Source of the DNA: Bacteroidota bacterium | GTDB taxonomy: Bacteria; Bacteroidota; Bacteroidia; AKYH767-A; OLB10 | Assembly: GCA_024643795.1 (NCBI GenBank) | Contig: JAHEMF010000001.1 | Coordinates: 115,895 to 179,894, forward strand | Length of the DNA stretch: 64,000 bases | Reading direction: 5' to 3' | Shown here: positions 33,315 through 42,390 of the stretch, piece by piece | How positions within the stretch are numbered: position 1 is the first letter of the stretch | Layout: every line of letters begins with the position of its first letter | The notes under the pieces: generated by a model | Told to the model about the DNA's origin: nothing | Seen by the model: only the letters and a program-made list of their open reading frames with translations | Databases searched by the model: none | Program-made: the position numbers and the translations under genes

Positions 33315-34067
33315 TCAACCGAATCTTCCGGTGATATAATTTTGTGTCCTGAGGTCTTTAGGTTTTGTAAATATTGTTTTTGTATCGTCGTACTCTACCA
33401 GTTCACCCAAATAAAAGAAGGCAGTTTTGTCACTAACTCTTCCTGCCTGCTGCATATTGTGAGTAACAATAACTATTGTGTATTCCTTTTTTAGGTCGTG
33501 GATAAGCTCTTCGATCTTTGAAGTGGATATGGGGTCCAATGCAGAAGCAGGTTCGTCCATTAAAACCACCGAAGGCTCAATGGCCAGTGCTCTGGCAATG
33601 CACAGCCTTTGTTGCTGACCTCCGGAAAGTTCAAAAGCGGATTTACGTAACTTATCTTTCACTTCATCCCAGAGTGCTGCCTGAACCAATGACCGCTCTA
33701 CTCTTTCATCAATGAATTTCTTGTGCTTGATACCATTCACTCTTAACCCATAAGCCACATTCTCAAAAATTGTTTTTGGAAACGGATTGGGCTTTTGAAA
33801 CACCATACCTACCCTTTTTCTGAGATCATCTATTGCAATACCTTTTCCATAGATATTCTTGTTATCAATTAGAACATTCCCTTCGATCTTCACATTCTCA
33901 ATAAGGTCATTCATTCTATTGAATAACCGCAAAAAGGTTGATTTCCCACACCCGGAAGGCCCTATGAGCGCAGTGACCGTATTGGTCTGCATTCCCAGCG
34001 TTATTCCCTTAAGTGCATGAAAATCACCATAAAAAAGGTGAAGGTCACGTGCTTCAAGTTTGTACAT
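33315..34067 (-). CDS. pstB: Phosphate ABC transporter ATP-binding protein
   Basis: PstB powers high-affinity phosphate uptake. The 250 residues show Walker A ([19 protein letters not shown]), the Q-loop ([20 protein letters not shown]), the signature [16 protein letters not shown], Walker B ([15 protein letters not shown]) and the switch His in [13 protein letters not shown]. The MND after Walker A and the NPFP stretch are specific to PstB. Here it is followed only by phoU; partners must be elsewhere. Confidence 0.96.
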   Translation of the reverse strand: MYKLEARDLHLFYGDFHALKGITLGMQTNTVTALIGPSGCGKSTFLRLFNRMNDLIENVKIEGNVLIDNKNIYGKGIAIDDLRKRVGMVFQKPNPFPKTIFENVAYGLRVNGIKHKKFIDERVERSLVQAALWDEVKDKLRKSAFELSGGQQQRLCIARALAIEPSVVLMDEPASALDPISTSKIEELIHDLKKEYTIVIVTHNMQQAGRVSDKTAFFYLGELVEYDDTKTIFTKPKDLRTQNYITGRFG

Positions 34068-34096
34068 AGTTCAAATAGACATTACTCTGATAGCTG

Positions 34097-34104
34097 CAAA
34101 TTTA
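34097..34104 (-). promoter_or_regulatory. Candidate -7 element of pstB
   Basis: TAAATTTG on the minus strand ends 29 nt before the pstB ATG. It implies that pstB-phoU can be transcribed apart from pstSCA. Confidence 0.45.
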
Positions 34105-34144
34105 GCCTATATGTTGGCATTTGAATGTTAAGCCAATATTAAGT

Positions 34145-34180
34145 AATTAAAAAAGAAGGCGACCGATGTGGCCGCCTTCT
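34145..34180 (-). terminator. Terminator of the T9SS cargo gene at 34199
   Basis: On the minus strand an 8-bp stem (34173-34180 with 34154-34161) is followed by a T-rich run (34145-34153). It lies about 20 nt after the stop codon. Confidence 0.8.
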
Positions 34181-34198
34181 CAATGTTATTAGCTAAGA

Positions 34199-36067
34199 CT
34201 ATCTTACTACTGTAAGTTTACGCTTAACAGACTCTTTACCGGTAAATACCTCTAGCAGGTATATTCCTGAGCTTAAAGCAGTAGTATTCACTTCTATAGA
34301 ACCTTCGCCTGCAAGACTTCCAAGTGACACCTCTTCAATCCTGGAACCATTGAGGTCAAAGATCCTGTACACTACATCACCTGATCCTGCCTTAAAGTTA
34401 TAATCAACCTTTGTGAAGTTATTGGCCGGATTTGGATATGGGTTACCCAGATACAAGTTATCAGTGTTCTCATTAAGACCTACTCCAACCTGAGAAATAT
34501 ATACGTTGATCATCACATCCTCAATCTCACGGTAACGGTATGCAGACCAAGCAACAGGATTTGATGCCTGTCCAAGTACTTCATAGGTTCTGTTTGAGAA
34601 TGGCGGTAATTGATTCTGACCAATACTTATTCCATCGCCACCCATCATCCAGGCCACATATACACTTCCTGAATCGATCTGAATAGGTGAAGGAACCACA
34701 ACATTATTCCATGCTCCAATGAGTACCGCAGGACCTGCTACTGCTATTGAATCAAGTACAGTTCCTGGACCACCGTTAGGACCGTCATCATCAACGATCA
34801 TCATTGAGAATCCAAATTGATTTGCATTAGCCGCAATGTATGTTCTTAGTTCGGTAAGTAGGCAAGGATAGAATGGTGGTTTAAATTCAATTCCGCATCC
34901 TCCACCTCCACCTGACCAGCCTAGACCGCCAAGACCTGCATCCAGTCCGTTATCAAAAGAAAGCAATATACTTGCCTGAGTTGTATCAACAACCTGCAAT
35001 TCCATTATCTTTTGGTTGTTTGTAGGAGTAGCATCACCAGGCAGCTGTGTATCATTTATATATCTGTATGGTCCGGCAGTACTAGGTGCATATGTACTGG
35101 TGAATGTTAAATCTTCAGTTTGACCGGGTGTTAAAGCACTGGATTGTAAAGTTTGTGAAGCCTGGATCTGATTGAAACCATTAACCACTCTTGAAAATAC
35201 GTTAAAAGGAGTCAAAGCCTGATTACCTGTATTTCTGATCTGTGTATTCATGGTAAAGTCAGCGCCGTCTTTTGAAAGAAACAACCCTCCTGTTTCAGGA
35301 TTGTTATTATAAGTTGTTGATGCATCACTTACCTGGAATGTTGTATTCGATGGATAATAAAACTTGATCGAATAAACTGATGGAGGATAGATATCATGAT
35401 TCCACTGAAGGCCGATATTTCCGGACACATTCTCAATTCCTACAGTAACATAATCGGTTAAACTTGCACTCGCACCAGTTTGTGATTGATAATTATATGT
35501 GATTGAACTATCAACTCCACTCAGGACGATCTGAAATGAATTCAACCCTGAATAACCGGGTGCACCTTGTGCCCAAAATGGAACATCAATGTATGAAAGG
35601 ATCAATGTATCTGTATTGTTACTCCAATACCATGCTTCGGCTCCGGCAATATTCTGTGCCAGATTATCAGTGAATGTAAGGTCAGTTGTCATTCCAGCCA
35701 GATAGTTCTGGATAAAGGCAGCTGTTGGTATTGGAGGAAACGGATGAGATACCGGAGTTGGAGTGAAACCCATGTATCCATTTGAACCAACATAAAAAGT
35801 TGTAATGTCGTACCAATAATAACGAAATGGAAATCCAACAGTATATGGTCCTCTAAGGTTGTCATCTGCTAGTCCGGAAACCTGTGCAGCACCTGCCATT
35901 GTTGTAATGTCGATCCATGAATATGCAGGACCCTGCGGATCGTTGCTATCACGCCAGATGTACCCATATGTATCGGGGCCACCCTGAGTTTGCGCTTTCA
36001 CTTCATATCCACTGAATAGTGAAATAACAGTTAAAGCAGCAATCATTAATGTAAATGTTCTTTTCAT
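34199..36067 (-). CDS. Large secreted protein with T9SS sorting domain
   Basis: The 622-residue protein has a signal peptide (ending near EVKAQ). The first half shows a nidogen-like/plug pattern rich in aromatic residues (VGFPFRYYWYDITTFYVGSN and GYMGF), followed by a domain with NTGNQALTPFNVF (CARDB-like) near residue 280. The last 80 residues are a type A sorting domain (LGNPYPNPANNFTKVDYNF ... LSSGIYLLEVFTGKESVKRK), so it is exported by the T9SS. No catalytic motif is recognised. It is flanked by its own terminator and by another T9SS cargo gene. Confidence 0.85.
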   Translation of the reverse strand: MKRTFTLMIAALTVISLFSGYEVKAQTQGGPDTYGYIWRDSNDPQGPAYSWIDITTMAGAAQVSGLADDNLRGPYTVGFPFRYYWYDITTFYVGSNGYMGFTPTPVSHPFPPIPTAAFIQNYLAGMTTDLTFTDNLAQNIAGAEAWYWSNNTDTLILSYIDVPFWAQGAPGYSGLNSFQIVLSGVDSSITYNYQSQTGASASLTDYVTVGIENVSGNIGLQWNHDIYPPSVYSIKFYYPSNTTFQVSDASTTYNNNPETGGLFLSKDGADFTMNTQIRNTGNQALTPFNVFSRVVNGFNQIQASQTLQSSALTPGQTEDLTFTSTYAPSTAGPYRYINDTQLPGDATPTNNQKIMELQVVDTTQASILLSFDNGLDAGLGGLGWSGGGGGCGIEFKPPFYPCLLTELRTYIAANANQFGFSMMIVDDDGPNGGPGTVLDSIAVAGPAVLIGAWNNVVVPSPIQIDSGSVYVAWMMGGDGISIGQNQLPPFSNRTYEVLGQASNPVAWSAYRYREIEDVMINVYISQVGVGLNENTDNLYLGNPYPNPANNFTKVDYNFKAGSGDVVYRIFDLNGSRIEEVSLGSLAGEGSIEVNTTALSSGIYLLEVFTGKESVKRKLTVVR

Positions 36068-36130
36068 ATTTAGTTAGTTTTCTGATTGTTCGTAACAAAT
36101 AACGAAAATAAAACGGTCATTAACAACAAA

Positions 36131-36158
36131 CCGGCAACTGAATGGTTCCAGTTGCCGG
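36131..36158 (-). terminator. Terminator of the M36 metalloprotease gene
   Basis: A perfect 10-bp stem (36131-36140 with 36149-36158) with an 8-nt loop is followed on the minus strand by TTTGTTGTTA. It starts about 25 nt after the stop codon. Confidence 0.8.
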
Positions 36159-36182
36159 CTGTTAAGCTATTGAATATCAATA

Positions 36183-39074
36183 TTATTTAACCAGAGTTAC
36201 CTTTCTGATTATTGAAAAATTATCCGAAATTATCCTAACCTGGTATATTCCTTTTGCCAAACCTGAAGTGTTGATATTAAGATTATTGGCACCGGCAGCA
36301 AGTTCGTAAGCTGATGACTGAACAACTCTGCCCAGGTCATCGATCATCTCTAAATCAACCGTTGTATTTCTCAACAAACCAATTGAAAGCTGAAACTGGT
36401 CAGCAGCAGGATTAGGGTATAAATTAACGCTAACTAAATCCTGCTCATTAACTCCGGTAGAGACCTCATCCCAAAGCACTACATCATCTATTGCAGCTTC
36501 TATCAAACTTCCGGCATTTGCATCTTCAGCAATGAACCTCAGATATGTTGTAGCTGTAGGAGTGATATAATCCTGAACTCTCAATGCAAATCTTCTCCAA
36601 CCATGATCGGAAACTTTTGTATTTTCAACAGGTGTCCAGTTGATACCATCACCGGAAATTGCAACCTGCCAGAAGTCGGTTCCGGGAGTAGCACCCTGAT
36701 CATTTGAAAACCATCTGTAATATGTTATCGCAGGATTCGTGTAAGTTGTAAGATCGAATGGTGGCGAGATCAAAGTAGTTACACCATCATCTACATCTTG
36801 TTCACCTGCCGGACTATTTGCATTCTGAGCATTGGCAGTAACGGCACAGAATAATCCACCCGGTGTATTTTGCGTACCAGTCTGTACCATACCGGTACCC
36901 ACAAACGAAGCGATTGGAATGTCGATCACCCAGTTACCCGTTGTAGCTCCGTCCGTTGGCAAACCTTCTTGCCAAACTCCCGCAAAAACGTCGAAGTCTT
37001 CCTGATGAAGTAATGAGTATCCCACCAGTATATAGTATGGAATATTAGGATCAATGTCTGCTGATCCGGGAGGAGTTACATTAACCATGGTTCCGCAATT
37101 ATCCTCAATAGCCAGATAATAAGAAATTATATTACCGTTCGACTGACCAGGGATAGTACCTTCATAGTTACTGCCTGATGTATTTACAAACGAAAATGGA
37201 GTCCAGGAGCCTGAGGAATTAACATCATAGAATCCTTTTAACGTACTGCCTGAAGGAAGACTTGCTATTGACACTTGAACAGTAACGGGCTGTTGTGCTG
37301 CTGCTGCAAGTATTTCACTATGACTGAATCCGCTTGCTGATGAAAGACTGATTCCGTGTTCGGCAAATGCTGATGTGATATCACAATAGTTGGGAGTACC
37401 ATTTGAAAGGTTTCCATCATTATCATCTACCATCAATGCTTCAATGAGGATATCAGTATATAGCACCCCTTCGTTACCATCAGGCTCGGTTAAGCCAGCA
37501 TAATAAGTTTCAGCAAACATATCCATCATCTGCTGCAGGTTACCCAGGTTTATTCCGGTATCCCACCATGCACCGGCAATGATCTCTCCATCAGCATGCA
37601 CCTCACCCACAAGATCCTGGGGATATACTTTTTTGTCTACATCATACCGCCTCACAAAGCCAGTTGGGTCATTCTGGAAAAATCCGATACCCAATACAGG
37701 TGATGCTGTTATACCAAGAGCCCATATGTCAGCATACCCCTCTCCCATCGCACCATTCTGCCAGCTAAAGCCATTATCAGTATAAAACTCATCATTGATG
37801 CCATGACCATATTCATGGTAAACAACATCGGCAACCAAAGAAGTTGCATAACATCCACCTCCCTGATCAAAGAAATTTATTGAAGAACCATTATAAAATG
37901 CATTGCACGATCCGGCAACGTCAATATTTGTGTTGAGTGAAAAATCCAGCCCGGTAAATAATGGGAATTTTGATTTCATATAATCGTGTACCTGATTAAC
38001 ACTCCTGTATGCAGATCGCTCCTTAATGTTGGAATTATTATCAGCAGTAAGGTTGTTAACACCCGGTTGGAGGTTCACACTCCATGATGGGGTTACATTA
38101 TTGGTTCTAACCCTAGACCATTTCCCCTCCAATGAGATATTAGCATTGACGGCAGTTGTATTAGTAAGCCCGAGATAACCTACACTATCAGTGTAATAGG
38201 TTGTGCCGTTCACAACAATCTTCATGTTCGGTAAAGGCTCCACGCTTGTTGGATCGTAAGGATGCGTAGTATATATGGTACCGGACATATTAACATCAGT
38301 GTTGGCGATATGATAAACCTGATTATGCCTGTACAATACTTCACCGTTATTTGCATCCACAAGAGTGTAATAGTGTTTTGGCACATTATCAAAACCCATG
38401 GTCTTAACCATTACTTCATATACAAGGTGGTAGTTATATTGATGGTAACTAGGAACCGGTAGTAATTTCAGATCATTACTTACGTTCACAGATGTGATCT
38501 GATCCACACCATTAGTTGCCGCTGCAGATGCGGCTGCTGCTGACAGAACAGGAGTTGTTCCAATGTTTATACCCGGATAATAGCTCATCCTGAAAAGGTT
38601 CACAGAATGGTCCTTGTTCATCTTAATCTGCACATAACTGAACAATACATCCAAACCGTTGTATTTTTGCGAATAGTTTACGTATTTATATTTGGAAGAT
38701 TCGGTGATACTTATGAATGCAAGTTCACCAGAGTTAACACTAAATGATTTTAAACGATCATTTATAAAGGTCATTGCTACTCCTGCAGCATCAGCACCCG
38801 GAAGATAAACCGGAGTACCATATGCAACTTTAGGAAGCATACTACTTTCATCAAACATCACACTCCAGGTACCGGAATTACTTATAAACTGCTGCCATGG
38901 CTCACCCAGCGCAAGGTTGTTTTGAAGTTTTTGGTCCGGCTTCCATCTGATGTTCTTAATGTGTGTTTTCAGTAATGGATCTGAATCGTTGTGAAGGTCA
39001 CCCGCGAAGAGGACATTCACAGAGAACAGCAAAAGAGCCACCATTCCCGAGTTAATAAGGGTTTTAAGGTTCAT
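36183..39074 (-). CDS. Secreted M36 (fungalysin-type) metalloprotease with T9SS sorting domain
   Basis: The 963-residue protein starts with a signal peptide (MNLKTLINSGMVALLLFSVN, then VLFAG), then an FTP-type propeptide of about 200 residues. The M36 catalytic domain follows with the zinc motif HEYGHGIND near residue 420 and the third ligand Glu in GAMGEGYADIWALG. After it come a beta-sandwich region and a MAM/jelly-roll-like domain (YYRWFSNDQGATPGTDFWQV), and the C-terminal sorting domain (VNLYPNPAADQFQLSIG). It is probably an extracellular protease made as a zymogen. The ATG at 39074 lies downstream of a promoter element; an ATG at 39104 would fall inside it. Confidence 0.93.
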   Translation of the reverse strand: MNLKTLINSGMVALLLFSVNVLFAGDLHNDSDPLLKTHIKNIRWKPDQKLQNNLALGEPWQQFISNSGTWSVMFDESSMLPKVAYGTPVYLPGADAAGVAMTFINDRLKSFSVNSGELAFISITESSKYKYVNYSQKYNGLDVLFSYVQIKMNKDHSVNLFRMSYYPGINIGTTPVLSAAAASAAATNGVDQITSVNVSNDLKLLPVPSYHQYNYHLVYEVMVKTMGFDNVPKHYYTLVDANNGEVLYRHNQVYHIANTDVNMSGTIYTTHPYDPTSVEPLPNMKIVVNGTTYYTDSVGYLGLTNTTAVNANISLEGKWSRVRTNNVTPSWSVNLQPGVNNLTADNNSNIKERSAYRSVNQVHDYMKSKFPLFTGLDFSLNTNIDVAGSCNAFYNGSSINFFDQGGGCYATSLVADVVYHEYGHGINDEFYTDNGFSWQNGAMGEGYADIWALGITASPVLGIGFFQNDPTGFVRRYDVDKKVYPQDLVGEVHADGEIIAGAWWDTGINLGNLQQMMDMFAETYYAGLTEPDGNEGVLYTDILIEALMVDDNDGNLSNGTPNYCDITSAFAEHGISLSSASGFSHSEILAAAAQQPVTVQVSIASLPSGSTLKGFYDVNSSGSWTPFSFVNTSGSNYEGTIPGQSNGNIISYYLAIEDNCGTMVNVTPPGSADIDPNIPYYILVGYSLLHQEDFDVFAGVWQEGLPTDGATTGNWVIDIPIASFVGTGMVQTGTQNTPGGLFCAVTANAQNANSPAGEQDVDDGVTTLISPPFDLTTYTNPAITYYRWFSNDQGATPGTDFWQVAISGDGINWTPVENTKVSDHGWRRFALRVQDYITPTATTYLRFIAEDANAGSLIEAAIDDVVLWDEVSTGVNEQDLVSVNLYPNPAADQFQLSIGLLRNTTVDLEMIDDLGRVVQSSAYELAAGANNLNINTSGLAKGIYQVRIISDNFSIIRKVTLVK

Positions 39075-39097
39075 TTTAATGAGGTTTAAGCAAGTAA

Positions 39098-39105
39098 CAA
39101 ACATA
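39098..39105 (-). promoter_or_regulatory. Candidate -7 element of the M36 protease gene
   Basis: TATGTTTG on the minus strand ends 23 nt before the chosen ATG at 39074 and covers the alternative upstream start. Confidence 0.45.
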
Positions 39106-39238
39106 ATGAAAAAAGGTTGTAATTAGTTCCAGATGAACCGCTACAAAGCATTTTCTTATATTATTCCAATACAGATATGGTCAGTAACAGGAAAATTCAG
39201 TTATTTCAGGCATCAAATATTTGAAAAGGTCTGATAAA

Positions 39239-39703
39239 ATGGACAGAGCACAGGAATATGTACTGACTATGAATCCCGCGGTCAAAAACCTCCTTCTTTC
39301 AGCGTTGGGGATGGTAAAGTTTGTAATTATGCATGAACATCACCCCTTTACAGATTCGATACGGGAAGCTAACATGTTCACAGACAGTCAGATAGATTCT
39401 TTTATTGAAAAGGTGAAGGAAAGTAAAGATGGACATGTTATTAAGATGGCCTTGGAAGATGAGGTTTTCATTTACACAATTCTGGACCTAACCTGTAAAG
39501 CATACATATCTGATCTCGGAGATGAAATGGAAGAATTGAATCGGAAGGCTGGCAATTATTCCAAATCATCATTTGCGCAAGTCAGGGATACTATACTTAA
39601 AGGGTGCAGCTATGTTTTAGATGGAATGAGAAAGGCACTCACAGGTACTGAGGAGTTTGATGAAAGAGTGGCGGTACTGGATACGCTTATCCGTATTGAC
39701 TGA
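39239..39703 (+). CDS. Protein of unknown function, cytosolic
   Basis: From the ATG at 39239 the protein has 154 residues, no signal peptide and mostly helical composition (AVKNLLLSALGMVKFVIMHE ... HVIKMALEDEVFIYTILDLT ... FAQVRDTILKGCSYVLDGMR). A HEHHPF stretch near residue 35 could bind metal, but this is only a composition hint. I recognise no family. It is divergent from the M36 gene and 55 nt ahead of the PIG-L deacetylase gene. An in-frame TTG at 39221 would add six residues. Confidence 0.65.
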   Translation: MDRAQEYVLTMNPAVKNLLLSALGMVKFVIMHEHHPFTDSIREANMFTDSQIDSFIEKVKESKDGHVIKMALEDEVFIYTILDLTCKAYISDLGDEMEELNRKAGNYSKSSFAQVRDTILKGCSYVLDGMRKALTGTEEFDERVAVLDTLIRID

Positions 39704-39758
39704 ATGTTACAGGTTTTAACTAGTTCATTTAGTTCCTCAATTTTAAAAAGCATTAGTA

Positions 39759-42281
39759 ATGATATATAAAAATCTAAACTCGACCTATTTCACTCTTTTT
39801 ATTCTTTCATCTGTGTTTTGGGCTCCTGCAAAAACAATTGCTCAAATTGCACCTGCAAATTCTTCGGAGATTGAAGCCCGTCTGCAAAAATTAGGAACTA
39901 TCGGTTCGGTGCTATACGTAGCAGCACATCCTGATGATGAAAATACCAGGCTCCTCACCTATTTATCAAATGACCTGAAGGTCAGAACAAGTTATCTTTC
40001 ACTTACCCGTGGTGATGGTGGACAAAATTTAGTCGGCAACGAACAGGGTGCAGCTCTGGGAGTAATAAGGACGCAGGAACTACTTGCTGCACGACGTATA
40101 GATGGTGCAGAACAATATTTCACCCGTGCGATAGATTTTGGATATTCACGAAGTCCTGAAGAAACTCTCAATAAATGGGACAAAGATTCGATACTGGCTG
40201 ATGTAGTCTGGTGTATCAGAAAGCTTAAGCCTGATGTGGTGATCACACGGTTTCCATCTACAGGTGAAGGTGGTCATGGTCATCATACAGCATCTGCCAT
40301 TCTTGCCAATGAAGCTTTCAAGCTTTCAAATGATCCCAAAGTTTTTCCAGAACAATTAAATTACACAGAACCCTGGCAACCTCGCAGGATCTTATTTAAC
40401 AGTTTTAATTTCAGAAGCAGACCGGTTCAGGATTATACCGGTCAGGTTGAATTAGATGTTGGTGGTTATGACCCCCTGTTAGGTTATTCATATGGAGAGA
40501 TCGCAGCAAACAGCAGGAGTCAGCATAAAAGTCAGGGATTTGGCGTAAGCTCTTCCAGAGGTGAATTACTTGAGCATTTTGTAAGAATTGATGGTGACAC
40601 TGCTATTGCACAGCTATTTGAAGGGCTTGATTTTAGCTGGTCAAGATTAAAAGGAAGTAGTAATATCAAAAAACTTATTGAACAGGTACAGAACAAGTTC
40701 GACCCGAATTCACCTGATAAAATTGTAGGTGATCTTATCACAATTCGAAAAGCATTAGCCAACCTTCCTGATCAATATTGGAGAAATATCAAAACTAAAG
40801 AAGTTGATGAATTACTTGCACTTTGTTCCGGCATTTTCTTAGAAGCAACAGTTGATAGGCCTTCACTTTATCCGGGACAGACAGTTGATGTTGAAATTAG
40901 CACTATTGGCCGCCTGCCATCAAACACCAGACTCATCAAAGTAAGTTGCAGCGGAAAAGACACAATAACAAACACTGAACTCCCAGTTAATAAACCTGTG
41001 GAATTTAAATTAAGTGTTAAGATTCCATCCACAATGCAAATCACTAATCCATATTGGCTGGATCAGGAGCCAACTATAAATAAAAACATCTATACAGTAA
41101 GTTCACAATCCATGATAGGACTTGCAGACAATGAATCAGGTTTTACAGCAGGTTTTGAATTTGATTTCTCTGGTCAGTCTATTAAATATAACATTCCTGT
41201 TACATACAAATCAGTTGATCCTGTGAAGGGAGAGGTGATCCTTAACACCAAAATATCTGATGAATGGACGGTAAGTCCTGAATCAAAGAGTTTTGTTATT
41301 TTAAATGACAAAACCATTACCATACCTGTAAGTGTCATGAATCTAAATGAAGGATCGGCTGAAGTATCATTAATAATGCCAAAGGGATGGACCTGCTTAC
41401 CTGAAAAATATAACACAGGAATACTTAAAGTAGGATCAGATAATAAATTTGAATTTTCAGTTACCCCTCCCTCAGGTTTTTCAAAAGATGGTAAAGAAGT
41501 TGAAATAGATGCTGTGGTGAATTCAAACGGAAGAGCATTTACAAATGCAGTTCAGTTCATCAACCACGATCATATTCCACCACAACAAATAATATCGAAA
41601 GCAAACATAAAGCTGGTACCTATGATGCTAATAGGAAATGATATGAAGGTGGGATATATCGAAGGCGCTGGGGATAAGGTGGCCGAATGCCTGAAAAAGG
41701 CTGGGTTCAGTATTACTATCTTAACTGAAAGTGATGTGATCAATGCGGACCTGAATGAGTATCCTACCATCATAACCGGCATAAGGGCCTACAATACCAA
41801 TGAATGGATGATGCAGAAAAATGAGAAGTTATTGGAATATGTAAAAAATGGGGGTAATCTAATAGTTCAATACAACACCAATAGCTTTTTTGGTTCACTG
41901 GAAAATAACATAGGCCCCTACCCTTTTAAAATCACAAGAAACAGAGTAACGGTAGAAGAAACCAAACCTGAGATAAACAATCCTGAAAGTCCGGTTTTCA
42001 ACTTCCCAAACAAAATCACTGGATCAGACTACAACGGTTGGGTGCAGGAACGCGGTTTATACTTTGCGGGCGACATTGGTAGTGAATACCAGCGCCTGAT
42101 AAGCTGGAATGACCCGGGCGAAGAAAAAACAGATGGCGCTCTTATTACCTGCACATACGGAAACGGAACATATACATATACCGGTATATCATTTTTCAGA
42201 CAACTTCCTGCAGGAGTACCGGGTGCATATCGTTTGATCACAAACCTTATAAATCTTAGAAATGAAACAGGAAATAAATAA
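39759..42281 (+). CDS. Exported PIG-L (LmbE-like) deacetylase with long C-terminal region
   Basis: The 840-residue protein has a signal peptide (ending near KTIAQ) and a PIG-L deacetylase domain at about 45-300. The zinc motif is AAHPDDE near residue 57, with LTRGDGGQN and GEGGHGHHTAS near 170 supplying the remaining ligands. PIG-L enzymes remove N-acetyl groups from sugars. The C-terminal 500 residues contain beta domains and a ThuA/GATase-like segment (YPTIITGIRAYNTNEWM, GGNLIVQYNTNS). Translation overlaps a small membrane-protein gene and through it a sodium:solute symporter, suggesting that the deacetylated sugar is taken up (inference). Confidence 0.9.
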   Translation: MIYKNLNSTYFTLFILSSVFWAPAKTIAQIAPANSSEIEARLQKLGTIGSVLYVAAHPDDENTRLLTYLSNDLKVRTSYLSLTRGDGGQNLVGNEQGAALGVIRTQELLAARRIDGAEQYFTRAIDFGYSRSPEETLNKWDKDSILADVVWCIRKLKPDVVITRFPSTGEGGHGHHTASAILANEAFKLSNDPKVFPEQLNYTEPWQPRRILFNSFNFRSRPVQDYTGQVELDVGGYDPLLGYSYGEIAANSRSQHKSQGFGVSSSRGELLEHFVRIDGDTAIAQLFEGLDFSWSRLKGSSNIKKLIEQVQNKFDPNSPDKIVGDLITIRKALANLPDQYWRNIKTKEVDELLALCSGIFLEATVDRPSLYPGQTVDVEISTIGRLPSNTRLIKVSCSGKDTITNTELPVNKPVEFKLSVKIPSTMQITNPYWLDQEPTINKNIYTVSSQSMIGLADNESGFTAGFEFDFSGQSIKYNIPVTYKSVDPVKGEVILNTKISDEWTVSPESKSFVILNDKTITIPVSVMNLNEGSAEVSLIMPKGWTCLPEKYNTGILKVGSDNKFEFSVTPPSGFSKDGKEVEIDAVVNSNGRAFTNAVQFINHDHIPPQQIISKANIKLVPMMLIGNDMKVGYIEGAGDKVAECLKKAGFSITILTESDVINADLNEYPTIITGIRAYNTNEWMMQKNEKLLEYVKNGGNLIVQYNTNSFFGSLENNIGPYPFKITRNRVTVEETKPEINNPESPVFNFPNKITGSDYNGWVQERGLYFAGDIGSEYQRLISWNDPGEEKTDGALITCTYGNGTYTYTGISFFRQLPAGVPGAYRLITNLINLRNETGNK

Positions 42282-42390
42282 AGATGAAATTCCTGTTTTT
42301 AAAAATTGGAAGAGCTGGTATATTTTTCTTGTACTGTTTCTGTTGATTGAGATCTGTCTGTTCTTATATATAACTCATCTTTTATCATGA
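42262..42390 (+). CDS. 42-residue single-span membrane protein linking PIG-L and symporter genes
   Basis: This short gene encodes an acidic/polar N-terminus (MKQEINKDEIPVFKNWKSWY), one hydrophobic helix (IFLVLFLLIEICLFLYI) and a short tail THLLS. It overlaps the end of the deacetylase gene by 20 nt in another frame. Its TGA overlaps the ATG of the symporter gene (ATGA), a classic sign of translational coupling. I recall similar small one-helix proteins (VFKxWxxWY pattern) ahead of SSS-family transporters in other Bacteroidota; they may be an accessory subunit. The double overlap and the amphipathic design argue that it is real. Confidence 0.78.
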   Translation: MKQEINKDEIPVFKNWKSWYIFLVLFLLIEICLFLYITHLLS

